From the NCBI GenBank assembly GCA_017464475.1, contig JAFTZQ010000005.1, positions 186,001-250,000 of the forward strand: a stretch of DNA of 64,000 bases, read 5' to 3'. Of the stretch, positions 15,206 to 23,951 are shown one piece after another. Both the position numbers and the translations under genes were made by a program. Position 1 is the first letter of the stretch, and each line of letters begins with the position of its first letter. Source of the stretch: Paludibacteraceae bacterium. Its GTDB lineage: Bacteria; Bacteroidota; Bacteroidia; Bacteroidales; Paludibacteraceae. A model generated the notes under the pieces. The model was not told the origin of the DNA, did not search any database, and worked only from the letters and a program-made list of their open reading frames with translations.

Positions 15206-15690
15206 AAAATCTCTACCTTTACTTTCTTGATAAAACGCAATGCTTTCTCTGTACCAAAATAATATTGCTGGTCCAGATATTTGTCTTGAAGTGCTGCTGC
15301 CGCTTGTTCCGGAGTGTAGATGTTCTCACGATAGTTCGTAATCTGCAATACCACGCCGTCATCTGCAATCGGGCCTATGACAATATCGTAGTCATGGATT
15401 GGTTGCTGACTTTCGCGATCACGATTTGCATCCACAAACAAGAACCATTCTACGGTTGCCTTCTCCGGGAATACTTTTACTTTAAGATCAGAGTGCAATG
15501 CCGTCTCGTCAAACTCATAACTAATCAAAGTGGCTTTTCCTCCGAAGAGACGCGCTTTTTTGGATGCCATACGAATTGCCGTCTCACGCGAATCTGTGAG
15601 ATAGAAGCCTTTGCCGAAATCCTTGTGATTTAGGCTTCGGGAAAGAACGATTGTCTCTATATCCGTATTTGTTCCGTGGAATATTATCAT
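15202..15690 (-). CDS. DUF3990 protein, putative ADP-ribosyltransferase-like toxin
   Basis: A 162-residue protein matching DUF3990: MIIFHGTNTDIE, NHKDFGKGFYLTDSRETAIRMA, EWFLFVDANRD, YDIVIGPIADDGV and QYYFGTEKALRFIK. The H-G-T and GKGFYLT motifs are those that place the family with the ADP-ribosyltransferase-like fold. Such genes commonly sit with DUF3791 genes in a toxin-antitoxin-like arrangement, as here. ATG 15690 overlaps the DUF3791 stop (ATGA); an in-frame start further upstream lies inside that gene and is rejected. Enzymatic activity is inferred from fold only. Confidence 0.8.
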   Translation of the reverse strand: MIIFHGTNTDIETIVLSRSLNHKDFGKGFYLTDSRETAIRMASKKARLFGGKATLISYEFDETALHSDLKVKVFPEKATVEWFLFVDANRDRESQQPIHDYDIVIGPIADDGVVLQITNYRENIYTPEQAAAALQDKYLDQQYYFGTEKALRFIKKVKVEIL

Positions 15691-15902
15691 GCCAATGTCC
15701 CTCCGTTTTGACGGCAAACAAGTATCATATCATCAATAGTCTCATCCATTGATTGCAAGTGTTCCACATCATAAAACTCCACTAAGAAAGCAAGGGCTTT
15801 GTGTGCTTGCAGATAGCGGAAAGCGGCTTGCCGTGTCATGGCAAACCTGCGTGCAAACGCCTGTATTGCACTGGTTAAAAATGGAATTTCGTACTTGCTC
15901 AT
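15687..15902 (-). CDS. DUF3791 protein, putative antitoxin partner
   Basis: A 71-residue protein (MSKYEIPFLTSAIQAFARRF, MTRQAAFRYLQAHKALAFLVEFYDVEHLQSMDETIDDM), typical DUF3791 in length and in the tail pattern HLQS-x-DE-x2-DD. First gene of the three-gene operon. ATG 15902 is chosen over the one at 15917, because a TAACTTTG box at 15935-15928 puts the transcript start near 15921. Confidence 0.8.
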   Translation of the reverse strand: MSKYEIPFLTSAIQAFARRFAMTRQAAFRYLQAHKALAFLVEFYDVEHLQSMDETIDDMILVCRQNGGTLA

Positions 15903-15927
15903 ATCAACTCTTTGCAACTTTCGGCTG

Positions 15928-15935
15928 CAAAGTTA
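15928..15935 (-). promoter_or_regulatory. Promoter of DUF3791-DUF3990 operon
   Basis: TAACTTTG on the minus strand 25 bp before the chosen start. The surrounding CTTTGCAAC...GCTGCAAAG is an inverted repeat that could be an operator. Confidence 0.6.
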
Positions 15936-16059
15936 CTGAAAATATTTGAAATACACAAGGATTTTGCTAAAATTCTTTTTTGTGCGTACGTTTTTAGGGA
16001 GTTTTGTGCCTCGGTCTTGAGTCGGTCTTCTCTCGCTCATCGGTCGGTGGATAAAACAA

Positions 16060-16138
16060 CACACGCGCGTACCATATTAGTACGCGCGTATGTGTGTAAG
16101 GGACTAAGATACTAGGATCCTAGTGTCCTTGTGTCCTT
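16060..16138 (-). terminator. rnf operon 3' hairpin and 8-bp repeats
   Basis: Just beyond the rnfA stop: on the minus strand 8-bp units AAGGACAC x2, TAGGATCC, TAGTATCT, TAGTCCCT, including the palindrome ACTAGGATCCTAGT (16111-16124). Then follows a strong hairpin with arms CACACGCGCGTAC and GTACGCGCGTATG (16060-16092). No T-run, so termination is inferred from position. Confidence 0.5.
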
Positions 16139-16140
16139 AT

Positions 16141-16743
16141 TTATACCACACCACTGAAGCCCATGAACGCCATAGCCAGCAGACCGGCGGTCAGGAGAGC
16201 AATCGGAGTACCCTTCATTGCTTCGGGCACTTTATTCAATGCCAGCTGCTCACGGATACCTGCGAACAGGATCAGCGCAAGAGCAAAACCAACAGCCGTT
16301 GCGAAAGCATATACTGTGCCGGAGAGCAGACCATACTCAGCTCCGAGCGGCAGTTTAGCCAGCAGCTTGCTCTGGTCAGCCACGATAAGAGCTACACCCA
16401 GAATACAGCAGTTGGTGGTGATCAGCGGCAGGAACACGCCGAGTGCCTGATAGAGCGCCGGAGACACTTTCTTCAGCATGATCTCAATCATCTGCACAAG
16501 CGCAGCGATGACGAGGATGAAGAGAATGGTCTGGAGGAACTCAATACCCCAAAGCACCAGCAGTTTCTGCAGCAGGTATGTAACTACCGTCGCGAGGGTG
16601 AGCACGAACGTCACAGCGGCACCCATGCCCAGCGCGGTGTCAATCTTCTTACTTACACCCAGGAACGGGCAGATGCCCAGGAACTGGCTCAATACAATAT
16701 TGTTAACAAATATTGCAGAGATGAAAATCAAAAAATATACCAT
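16141..16743 (-). CDS. rnfA: Rnf complex subunit A
   Basis: A 200-residue polytopic inner-membrane protein with six helices. RnfA/RnfE signatures: FVNNIVLSQFLGICPFLGVSKK, LPLITTNCCILGVAL. With RnfE it holds the membrane [2Fe-2S] cluster and forms part of the ion path of the ferredoxin:NAD+ oxidoreductase. The C-terminus (KGTPIALLTAGLLAMAFMGF) is that of the family. Last gene of rseC-like-rnfB-C-D-G-E-A, 5 bp after rnfE. Confidence 0.96.
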   Translation of the reverse strand: MVYFLIFISAIFVNNIVLSQFLGICPFLGVSKKIDTALGMGAAVTFVLTLATVVTYLLQKLLVLWGIEFLQTILFILVIAALVQMIEIMLKKVSPALYQALGVFLPLITTNCCILGVALIVADQSKLLAKLPLGAEYGLLSGTVYAFATAVGFALALILFAGIREQLALNKVPEAMKGTPIALLTAGLLAMAFMGFSGVV

Positions 16744-16748
16744 GATGC

Positions 16749-17336
16749 TTATTTCTTTTGAAGTTTATTAACAATCGCCATGAGGTACGCAAGGCAGATG
16801 AATGCACCCGGAGCGAGGACGAAGATCAGAGCTGCGAACTGGCTGCTGTAGATCTGGAGTCCGAAGACTGTGCCGGCGCCCAGGAACTCGCGGATGACAC
16901 CCAGTACGGTGAGCGAGAGGGTGAAACCGAGACCCATTCCCAGTCCGTCCAGCGCGGAGAGACCCACGGTGTTTTTAGCGGCAAAAGCCTCTGCACGGCC
17001 GAGCACGATACAGTTCACCACGATCAGCGGAATGAACAGACCGAGCACGTCATAGATAGCCGGCAGATAAGCCTGCATCACCAGTTGAACCATGGTCACG
17101 AACGTAGCGATGACGACGATGAAAGCCGGGATACGCACTTTGTCCGGGATGAGGTTCTTGAGCATGGAGATCACCACGTTCGAGCAAACGAGCACGAAGA
17201 GGGTAGCCAAGCCCATGGACATACCGTTAACAGCGCTGGTGGTAGTAGCCAGAGTCGGACACATACCGAGCACGAGCGCGAAAGTCGGATTCTCTTTGAG
17301 AATACCGTTGGTGAGAGTTTTCATTGCATTACTCAT
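16749..17336 (-). CDS. rnfE: Rnf complex subunit E
   Basis: A 195-residue membrane protein paralogous to RnfA: GILKENPTFALVLGMCPTLA near the N-terminus and PLIVVNCIVLGRAEAFA mid-protein, each with a cluster cysteine. Partner of RnfA in the membrane core. Its start overlaps the rnfG stop by 4 bp. The C-terminus (LAYLMAIVNKLQKK) is slightly shorter than some homologues. Confidence 0.96.
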   Translation of the reverse strand: MSNAMKTLTNGILKENPTFALVLGMCPTLATTTSAVNGMSMGLATLFVLVCSNVVISMLKNLIPDKVRIPAFIVVIATFVTMVQLVMQAYLPAIYDVLGLFIPLIVVNCIVLGRAEAFAAKNTVGLSALDGLGMGLGFTLSLTVLGVIREFLGAGTVFGLQIYSSQFAALIFVLAPGAFICLAYLMAIVNKLQKK

Positions 17337-17959
17337 AGTGTTTCCTCCGTTTCTTGTGCTTCTTCAGCGGGTTGTTCTTGTAATTGCGAAGCGCCGGTAG
17401 CAGCTTCTACAGATTGCGCTGCGATCGCTGCGTACGCTTTGTTGATAGCTTTGAGGAACGCGCGGGAAGAGATAGTAGCGGCTGTGATAGCATCTACCTC
17501 ACCTCCGTCTTTGGTTACCGCGAGAGCACCGGCTTTCTTACCGATGATAGAGCGGTTGCCGATGGCGTCTTTGAACCAGTGGTCGATATGTGCACCCAGA
17601 CCCGGAGTCTCCGTCTGTTTGAGTACTACATAGTCCAGCACTTTGCCTTCTGCATCCAGACCCACCATGATCACTTGCGGTCCGTCGAAACCAACTTCGC
17701 TGGTCTCTACTGCTGTAGCAATCCATTGATCGTCCTTGAACGCTTTGTAGATCGTCAGACCCTCAACCTCTTCCGGTTCTGCAACCGTGCATCCCTCCGG
17801 AAGAACGGCAAGGATAGCTGCCTGTTGTTTCTGTGCTTCTTGCAGCGCGATATTCTTCTCGGTCAGGATATATACTCCTGCGAGCGCGCCTGCGGCTACC
17901 ATCGAGATGATAACCAGCGAGAGCACCATATTCTTGAATGTACTTTCTAGTTTAGCCAT
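17333..17959 (-). CDS. rnfG: Rnf complex subunit G (FMN-bearing)
   Basis: A 208-residue protein with one N-terminal membrane anchor (VLSLVIISMVAAGALAGVYIL) and an FMN-binding domain on the outer side. DAITAATISS near residue 165 contains the threonine that is covalently flavinylated in the family. GLGAHIDHWFKD is the other conserved motif. The tail after residue 190 is a glutamate-rich extension (EEQPAEEAQETEETL). It passes electrons between RnfD and the RnfC/B side. Lies between rnfD and rnfE. Confidence 0.95.
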   Translation of the reverse strand: MAKLESTFKNMVLSLVIISMVAAGALAGVYILTEKNIALQEAQKQQAAILAVLPEGCTVAEPEEVEGLTIYKAFKDDQWIATAVETSEVGFDGPQVIMVGLDAEGKVLDYVVLKQTETPGLGAHIDHWFKDAIGNRSIIGKKAGALAVTKDGGEVDAITAATISSRAFLKAINKAYAAIAAQSVEAATGASQLQEQPAEEAQETEETL

Positions 17960-17971
17960 GATCGTACCTCC

Positions 17972-18976
17972 TTATGCTTTTTTAGGTTCGCCGAAACGCT
18001 GCGGACGAATCTTGTTCAACAATGGAACGCAAGCGTTCATGATCAGAATAGCGAAGGACATACCTTCGGGGTAGTTACCCCATGTACGGATGACCATTAC
18101 GATAAATCCGATGCCAATACCGAAGATGATCTTACCCCATGCACTCATCGGGCTGGTGACATAGTCGGTTGCCATGAAGAACGCACCGAGCATCAGACCG
18201 CCGGAGAGCAGTTCGTAAGCCACATATTCGCCGGTAGTCAGACCCTCCGGCAGAGCGCCTGCCAGACCGGTGCAAGCCGCGAAGCAAGCTACGGTTGCGA
18301 TGATCGCTACCGGAATATGCCATGTGATGACGCGGCAGCAGATGAGGATGAGACCGCCGATGATGAGCGCCAATGCACTCACTTCACCCAGCGAACCACC
18401 CATCACACCCAGGAACGAATCCATGAGCGAAGGCAGCTGGTCAATGACCGAAGCGTCACCGGCTTTAACAATATGTTTCAGATAATAGAGCGGAGTAGCA
18501 CCCGTCTCTGCGTCCACGTACGAACCTCCGAAACCTTGCGGAGTCGGCCATGTGGTCATCTGCGCAGGGAAGGAAATCAACAGGAACACACGTCCCACCA
18601 GAGCGGGGTTGAAGGGGTTTTGTCCCAGACCGCCAAAGGTCATTTTGCCGACGCCGATAGCAACGATTGCGCCGATGATAACAATCCACCAGTCGAGGTT
18701 GGACGGCAGGTTGAATGCCAGCAACAGACCGGTCAGGACAGCGGAGAGATCTCCGATAGTCATTTTTTGCTCTTTGAGCACGAAACGGCTAATACACCAT
18801 TCTGTCAGCACGCAAGCGCAGATAGAGATGGCTGCCGTGATAAGAGCTCCCCAGCCGAACTCAATCACAGATACCACATAAGCAGGCAGCAGCGCGAGAA
18901 TAACCAGAAGCATGTTCTTACGCACGCTATCACCGCTATGGGCGTGAGGAGCCGGAGCAACAATAAGATTTTTCAT
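17972..18976 (-). CDS. rnfD: Rnf complex subunit D
   Basis: A 334-residue integral membrane protein with about nine helices. AETGATPLYYLK carries the threonine for covalent FMN. The N-terminus (APAPHAHSGDSVRKNM) and the TYVTSPMSAWGKIIFGIGIG-type motif (here TDYVTSPMSAWGK) are family hallmarks. Core of the ion-translocating module. 12 bp before rnfG. Confidence 0.96.
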   Translation of the reverse strand: MKNLIVAPAPHAHSGDSVRKNMLLVILALLPAYVVSVIEFGWGALITAAISICACVLTEWCISRFVLKEQKMTIGDLSAVLTGLLLAFNLPSNLDWWIVIIGAIVAIGVGKMTFGGLGQNPFNPALVGRVFLLISFPAQMTTWPTPQGFGGSYVDAETGATPLYYLKHIVKAGDASVIDQLPSLMDSFLGVMGGSLGEVSALALIIGGLILICCRVITWHIPVAIIATVACFAACTGLAGALPEGLTTGEYVAYELLSGGLMLGAFFMATDYVTSPMSAWGKIIFGIGIGFIVMVIRTWGNYPEGMSFAILIMNACVPLLNKIRPQRFGEPKKA

Positions 18977-19005
18977 TTGTTATTGTAATTAGTGATTTAA
19001 CAATG

Positions 19006-20352
19006 TTATTTTTTCGCAGCCGCAGCGCGCTCGCGGAGGATAGCGCCCACTTTGGCTTTACCCGGACGGATACCGTCGAGCAGACGGCGGTGAGCAGGAC
19101 ACGTGAAGACGCAGCAACCGCAGTCGATGCAGTCCATGATATCATGTTTCTCCAGCTCGTCGTACATCTCCAGCTCTGCCATACGGCTCAGCAGATACGG
19201 CTCCAGACCCATCGGACAAGCCTGAACGCACTTGCCGCAACGGATACAGTTCTCTTCTTCCGGACGAACGCTCTCTGCCTCGGTCATAAAGAGCAGACCC
19301 GACAGACGTTTGTTAGCCGGCATACCCTCGATATGATCCATCGCGCGACCCATCATCGGACCGCCGCCGATGATCTTTCCGGTGTCCGCAGGAACACCAC
19401 CTGCCAGCGCAATCACTTCCTCGATCGGCGTACCGAAACGAACGGAGTAGTTGCCCGGTTTGGCGAGGTTCTTACCGGTCACGGTCATAACGCGCGAGAT
19501 CAGCGGTTTGTTCTTCTGAACAGCCTCATAAACGGCGAAGATCGTAGCCACATTGTCCACCACGGCTCCTACCTCGATAGGCAGTGCGCCGGAGGGTACC
19601 TGACGACCGATACATGCGTCGATCAGTTGTTTCTCACCGCCCTGCGGGTAACGCAGCTTGAGCGGCATCACCTCAATACCCAGCGAAGCGTTTGCCAGCT
19701 TCGTCATGTGCTCGATCGCATCGGGCTTGTTGTTCTCGATACCGATGATTGCACGGTTGACACCCAGCGCTTTCTTGAGGATCTGAATACCGATGATGAT
19801 CTCCTCGCCATGCTCCAGCATCAACTGGTGGTCGCAAGTCAGATACGGCTCGCACTCTACACCATTGACAATCAGCACTTCGGCTTTCTTACCGGGAGGC
19901 GGCAGCAGTTTGACGTGTGTCGGGAAGCAAGCTCCGCCGAGACCCACGATACCCGCAGCCGCGATCTTGTCGATGATCTCTTTCGGCTCCAATGTGCACT
20001 GGCGAATGATCTCCGGCTTGCGGTCGATTTCAGGAATCCACTCGTCGCCCTCTACATCGATGAAGATCGCCTGCATCGGCGCGCCCCATGCATCGGTGGT
20101 GGCATCGATCTTGGTTACTGTTCCGCTTACCGGCGAACAGATGTTCGCACTCACGAATCCACCGGCTTTTGCCAGCAGTTCGCCTACTTTTACTTTCGCT
20201 CCGACAGCCACTACAGCCTGAGCCGGTGCACCGATATGCTGTACAAGCGGAATAATCGCTTGTTTAGGCAGCGGGCATACCGTAATAGGCTGGTGCGCGG
20301 AGAATTGTTTGTTGTCATGCGGATGAACTCCGCCTATTTTGAATGTTCTCAT
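19006..20352 (-). CDS. rnfC: Rnf complex subunit C
   Basis: A 448-residue peripheral subunit that binds NADH/FMN and iron-sulfur clusters on the cytoplasmic face. N-terminal GGVHPHDNKQ, the nucleotide region GLGGACFPTHVKL and NGVECEPYLTCDH, and two C-terminal [4Fe-4S] motifs CIRCGKCVQACP and CIDCGCCVFTCP. Usual length. rnfB ends five bp upstream. Confidence 0.97.
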   Translation of the reverse strand: MRTFKIGGVHPHDNKQFSAHQPITVCPLPKQAIIPLVQHIGAPAQAVVAVGAKVKVGELLAKAGGFVSANICSPVSGTVTKIDATTDAWGAPMQAIFIDVEGDEWIPEIDRKPEIIRQCTLEPKEIIDKIAAAGIVGLGGACFPTHVKLLPPPGKKAEVLIVNGVECEPYLTCDHQLMLEHGEEIIIGIQILKKALGVNRAIIGIENNKPDAIEHMTKLANASLGIEVMPLKLRYPQGGEKQLIDACIGRQVPSGALPIEVGAVVDNVATIFAVYEAVQKNKPLISRVMTVTGKNLAKPGNYSVRFGTPIEEVIALAGGVPADTGKIIGGGPMMGRAMDHIEGMPANKRLSGLLFMTEAESVRPEEENCIRCGKCVQACPMGLEPYLLSRMAELEMYDELEKHDIMDCIDCGCCVFTCPAHRRLLDGIRPGKAKVGAILRERAAAAKK

Positions 20353-20357
20353 AATTC

Positions 20358-20774
20358 TTAACTTTTTTGTGCCATGGCGATTAAGTTGGGGAACGCAGCT
20401 CTTGGCGTTGCCAAAGCCTTGATTTTCTCTGCGATAGCAGGATCGAAACCCTTCTTCTCACCCTCTTGCGCAGCAGGGGTCTCCGCTTGTGCGTCCGCAG
20501 GGGTTAAGATCAGTTTTACTTGTTCCATCGTGGGATCGCCACCAACGGGACATGCCAGACCGTCAATGCCTCCGGCTTTAACACAAGCCTCCGCAAAGTT
20601 ACGACATCCGGCGAAACCGCATCCGCCGCAGTTGGCACCCGGCAACACAGCCGCCACAAGGTCAATGCGCGGATCTTCTTCCACTTTGAAGTATAGGCTG
20701 ACAACATACAGCAGGATCGCTGCCAGTAAGGCTACCACGCCTAATACTCCCATTGAAATCAGAATTAAATTCAT
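20358..20774 (-). CDS. rnfB: Rnf complex subunit B, short form lacking ferredoxin domains
   Basis: A 138-residue RnfB: N-terminal membrane helix (LGVVALLAAILLYVVSLYF) and the first Fe-S domain CGGCGFAGCRNFAEAC...C. Typical Bacteroidales RnfB continues for another 130-200 residues with two or more ferredoxin-like [4Fe-4S] motifs. Here the chain ends in a low-complexity linker (TPAAQEGEKKGFDPAIAEK) and stops. Only five bp separate the stop from rnfC, so the missing part is not encoded in another frame nearby. Electron entry would need a separate ferredoxin or a changed route. Confidence 0.9.
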   Translation of the reverse strand: MNLILISMGVLGVVALLAAILLYVVSLYFKVEEDPRIDLVAAVLPGANCGGCGFAGCRNFAEACVKAGGIDGLACPVGGDPTMEQVKLILTPADAQAETPAAQEGEKKGFDPAIAEKIKALATPRAAFPNLIAMAQKS

Positions 20775-20825
20775 TTTCTTGGATTTTTGTTTGTTATTTG
20801 TGTTAATATTAGTATTTGCTCTTGT

Positions 20826-21245
20826 CTAGATCTTCCTTGCCGTGAAGGAAAACTGGGTCTGCAGGCGGTGCTTGAACACACTCAGCCCGATATAGTACAG
20901 CGCGATGCCGCAGAGCGAAATCGTGCCCACTATCGCCTCTGACCATGGGGTCAGAATATCCAATATAGCGATCAACGCAACCATGACGACGAAAGGCAGA
21001 ATGTAAGCGAGTAGCACAGCTTTCCACGCCAGCCGTTCACGAACCAGAATCTCCACTTGGTCGCCCGGCTGCATCGGCTCCAGCATCACGGCGTCCATCT
21101 CCTTCTCCTGACTCTCCGCAGACATGCACATACTCCTCGCTTTGCACGCCGAGCACGCACTCGTTTGCACGATGCGGATGTGCGCCATCTCACCGTCGAT
21201 GCGCTCCACAATCCCCTCATGTCTGATCATTTCGTCCATGTCCAT
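20826..21245 (-). CDS. RseC/MucC-like protein, first gene of rnf operon
   Basis: A 139-residue protein of the SoxR-reducing system RseC family: cytoplasmic N-terminus with a cysteine cluster CSACKARSMC, the strand motif PGDQVEILV, then two membrane helices (VLLAYILPFVVMVALIAIL and VGTISLCGIALYYIGLSVF). In Bacteroidetes it usually leads the rnf operon, as here, and may help assemble or reduce Rnf-linked partners. Start Met 1 or Met 3 both possible. Confidence 0.9.
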   Translation of the reverse strand: MDMDEMIRHEGIVERIDGEMAHIRIVQTSACSACKARSMCMSAESQEKEMDAVMLEPMQPGDQVEILVRERLAWKAVLLAYILPFVVMVALIAILDILTPWSEAIVGTISLCGIALYYIGLSVFKHRLQTQFSFTARKI

Positions 21246-21383
21246 ACTTAAAGCGGCTGCAAAGATACAAATTATTTTTCATATACGCAAGCGCACGCGT
21301 ACTTTATTTATAAAAATTAGTCTTTTTGTTATAAAAAATCATAATTTTTCACCTTTCACCTTTCGCCTTTCAACTTTTTTTTG

Positions 21384-21391
21384 TACCTTTG
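21384..21391 (+). promoter_or_regulatory. ftsK promoter -7 box
   Basis: TACCTTTG, 20 bp before the ATG at 21411. The upstream half is a CACCTTTC/GCCTTTC 7-bp repeat run (21350-21373) rather than the usual TTGC block. Confidence 0.6.
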
Positions 21392-21410
21392 CGTGCTAAA
21401 TTTGGATATT

Positions 21411-23951
21411 ATGCCCCGAACATCATCTAAAGTATCGAATACCTCTGCGGATCCGTCCCCTCGCGCCATCAAGGTGGAGAAACCGAACGTCTGGGAAACG
21501 GTGAAGCATTTTATGATGGCGAGAGAGACGCGAATGATCTGCGGCATCCTGCTGCTGACCTTCGCGGTAATCGCGCTCCTCGCTTATGTCAGTTACCTTT
21601 TTACCGGTCCGTTTGACCAGTCGATTCTCTCGCTCCCGAGAGCGGAGAAAATTGCTAATCGCGAAGCGATCCGCAATCTCCTTGGCTTGCCCGGAGCGGA
21701 GTTGGCGCAGTTCCTCATCGACGGCAGTTTCGGTTTTGTGTCCATCCTGCTGATCGGTATGCTCGGCGCGTACGCGCTACGCATCATGCATGTGTTGCGG
21801 GATATTCCGGCGCTGAAGATTTTCCTCTGCGGCACGTTCCTTGTCCTCTGGGGATCGGTAACACTCGGTTTCGCGCATAACATGGTGCATAAATTGGGCG
21901 TTTTCCTTTGGGGCGGAGCGTTCGGAGAAGCGTCCGCTCGATGGATGGTCAGCTACGTCAACGAGATCGGTACAGCCCTGATTCTGGCCGCGGCAATGGT
22001 TATTTTCCTGATCGTCAGCGACCGGCGTTTCATCGATAAATGCAAAGCTTTCGGCGAGTGGTGTAAAACACTCTTCAAAAAGAAAGAGAAGCCCGCTCCA
22101 ACCCCGCAAGAAGAGAAGGAAAAAACGGAGGAGGAAGTGACCATCGACATCCCGATTGACGTTGAGGAAGAGAAGAAAGACGAACCCAAAGACGAACCGA
22201 AAACAGGAGAAGTGACCTTCACAATCGAGAATGTTGACAAACCCGAAGAACCGAAAGATCCCGAAGAGCCCGACAAACCCGAAGAACCGGAAATCCCGGA
22301 ATCTCCGGAAAAACCGGAAACTCCGGATCTGGAGATAGAAGATGTCACGGAAGATGAACTGTACACCAAGGATCCCGACAAACTGCTGGAGAAACTCGGT
22401 CCGTACGACCCGCGCAAGGATCTGGAGTTCTACAAGTTCCCCAGTCTCAACCTCCTGAAAGTCTATGACAACGAATCGGCGCCGCTTATCGACGAGAACG
22501 AGCAACGCGCCAACGGAGCACGGATCGTCACCACTCTCCGCAATTATGGCATAGAAATTGATAGTATCAAAGCAACGGTCGGACCGACCGTGACGCTCTA
22601 TGAAATAGTGCCGAAAGCAGGTATACGCGTGGCGAAAGTACAGGCGCTCGAGAACGATATTATGATGAGTCTCTCCGCTACGGGAATCCGTATCATCGCC
22701 CCGATGCCCGGCAAGGGAACAATCGGTATAGAAGTCCCGAACGAGAAACCGCAGACCGTCTCGATGCACTCCGTCATCGCCTCCAAGCGTTTCCAAGAGG
22801 AAACGAAAATGCGGCTACCGATCGCTTATGGACGAACGATCACCAACGAGGTCTTTATGTTTGACCTCGCCAAAACGCCGCACTTGCTCGTCGCGGGTGC
22901 TACCGGAACAGGTAAATCGGTTGCCATCAACGCCATCATCACTTCGCTTCTCTATAAGAAGCACCCGGCGGAGCTCAAACTCGTCATGGTGGACCCGAAA
23001 ATGGTGGAGTTCGCGCCCTACAAGCCGCTCATCAAGCATTTCCTCGCGGCTATGCCGGACACCGATCCGGACCAGATCGTCATTACCGACTGCGACAAGG
23101 TCGTCAACACCCTCAACTCCTTGGTAATCGAGATGGAGAACCGGTACAAACTGTTGATGGATGCCGGCGTGCGCAACTTGGAGGATTACAACGATAAGTT
23201 CGTCCGCAGAAGACTGAATCCCAATAAGTTAGTGGCTGATAGTCTCCACCACCAGTACCTGCCATATATCGTCATCATCATCGATGAGTACGGCGATTTT
23301 ATCATGCAGGCGGGCAAACAGGTCGAGACGCCGATCGCACGTATCACCCAGAAAGCGCGTGCCGTCGGTATGCACATGATACTCGCTACCCAGCGTCCGT
23401 CCGTCAACATCGTCACCGGTGTCATCAAAGCGAACATTCCGACGCGTATAGCTCTGCGCACGCAATCGGTCATCGACTCGCGAACCGTGCTCGATGCGAA
23501 AGGAGCCGAACAGCTTATCGGACGCGGAGACTCGCTCTATGCCGGAAACGCATCCGTCACACGTATCCAGTGCGCCTTTGTGGACACGCCCGAAGTGGAC
23601 GAAATCGTCAAACATATATCCAAGCAACAGCGCTACACAGAACCGTATCAGTTGCCGGAATATGTGGGCGAAGGAGGCGAAGGAGAAGCGCTCGCACCGG
23701 GATCCGTGGATATGAAACGCCTGGATCCGATGTTCGCAGACGTGGCGCGATACGTGGTTGCTAAACAGGAAGGTTCTACCAGCCGCCTGCAACGTGCTTT
23801 CGAGATCGGTTATAACCGCGCAGGAAAACTCTCCGACCAACTCGAAGCTGCAGGCATCGTCGGACCGAACAAAGGACCAAAGGGACGCGATGTCCTCATC
23901 CAAGACATGGATGCCCTCGAGAAACTGCTGGAAGAACTGGGCGTCAAGTAG
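21411..23951 (+). CDS. ftsK: DNA translocase FtsK
   Basis: An 846-residue septal DNA pump that moves chromosome termini and activates Xer recombination. Four N-terminal membrane helices (to residue ~205), then a 110-residue linker of charged KPEEPKDPEEP repeats, the alpha/beta motor (Walker A GATGTGKS, IDEYGDF as Walker B, ATQRPSVNIVTG) and a C-terminal winged-helix gamma domain (LQRAFEIGYNRAGKLSDQLE) that reads polar sequences. The frame stays open to 21381, but that lies upstream of the predicted transcript start, so MPRTSSK at 21411 is the start. Confidence 0.96.
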   Translation: MPRTSSKVSNTSADPSPRAIKVEKPNVWETVKHFMMARETRMICGILLLTFAVIALLAYVSYLFTGPFDQSILSLPRAEKIANREAIRNLLGLPGAELAQFLIDGSFGFVSILLIGMLGAYALRIMHVLRDIPALKIFLCGTFLVLWGSVTLGFAHNMVHKLGVFLWGGAFGEASARWMVSYVNEIGTALILAAAMVIFLIVSDRRFIDKCKAFGEWCKTLFKKKEKPAPTPQEEKEKTEEEVTIDIPIDVEEEKKDEPKDEPKTGEVTFTIENVDKPEEPKDPEEPDKPEEPEIPESPEKPETPDLEIEDVTEDELYTKDPDKLLEKLGPYDPRKDLEFYKFPSLNLLKVYDNESAPLIDENEQRANGARIVTTLRNYGIEIDSIKATVGPTVTLYEIVPKAGIRVAKVQALENDIMMSLSATGIRIIAPMPGKGTIGIEVPNEKPQTVSMHSVIASKRFQEETKMRLPIAYGRTITNEVFMFDLAKTPHLLVAGATGTGKSVAINAIITSLLYKKHPAELKLVMVDPKMVEFAPYKPLIKHFLAAMPDTDPDQIVITDCDKVVNTLNSLVIEMENRYKLLMDAGVRNLEDYNDKFVRRRLNPNKLVADSLHHQYLPYIVIIIDEYGDFIMQAGKQVETPIARITQKARAVGMHMILATQRPSVNIVTGVIKANIPTRIALRTQSVIDSRTVLDAKGAEQLIGRGDSLYAGNASVTRIQCAFVDTPEVDEIVKHISKQQRYTEPYQLPEYVGEGGEGEALAPGSVDMKRLDPMFADVARYVVAKQEGSTSRLQRAFEIGYNRAGKLSDQLEAAGIVGPNKGPKGRDVLIQDMDALEKLLEELGVK

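Noticed and set aside
16758-17633. 291-residue plus-strand ORF over rnfE/rnfG
   Set aside because: Antisense shadow of confirmed rnf genes.
20353-20357. Frameshift explaining the short RnfB
   Set aside because: Only five bases separate rnfB and rnfC, so no hidden coding sequence for the missing ferredoxin domains exists here.
22130-22370. KPEEP repeats of FtsK as part of the repeat-insertion phenomenon
   Set aside because: Charged proline-rich linkers are normal in FtsK and the DNA here is not an exact short-period array.
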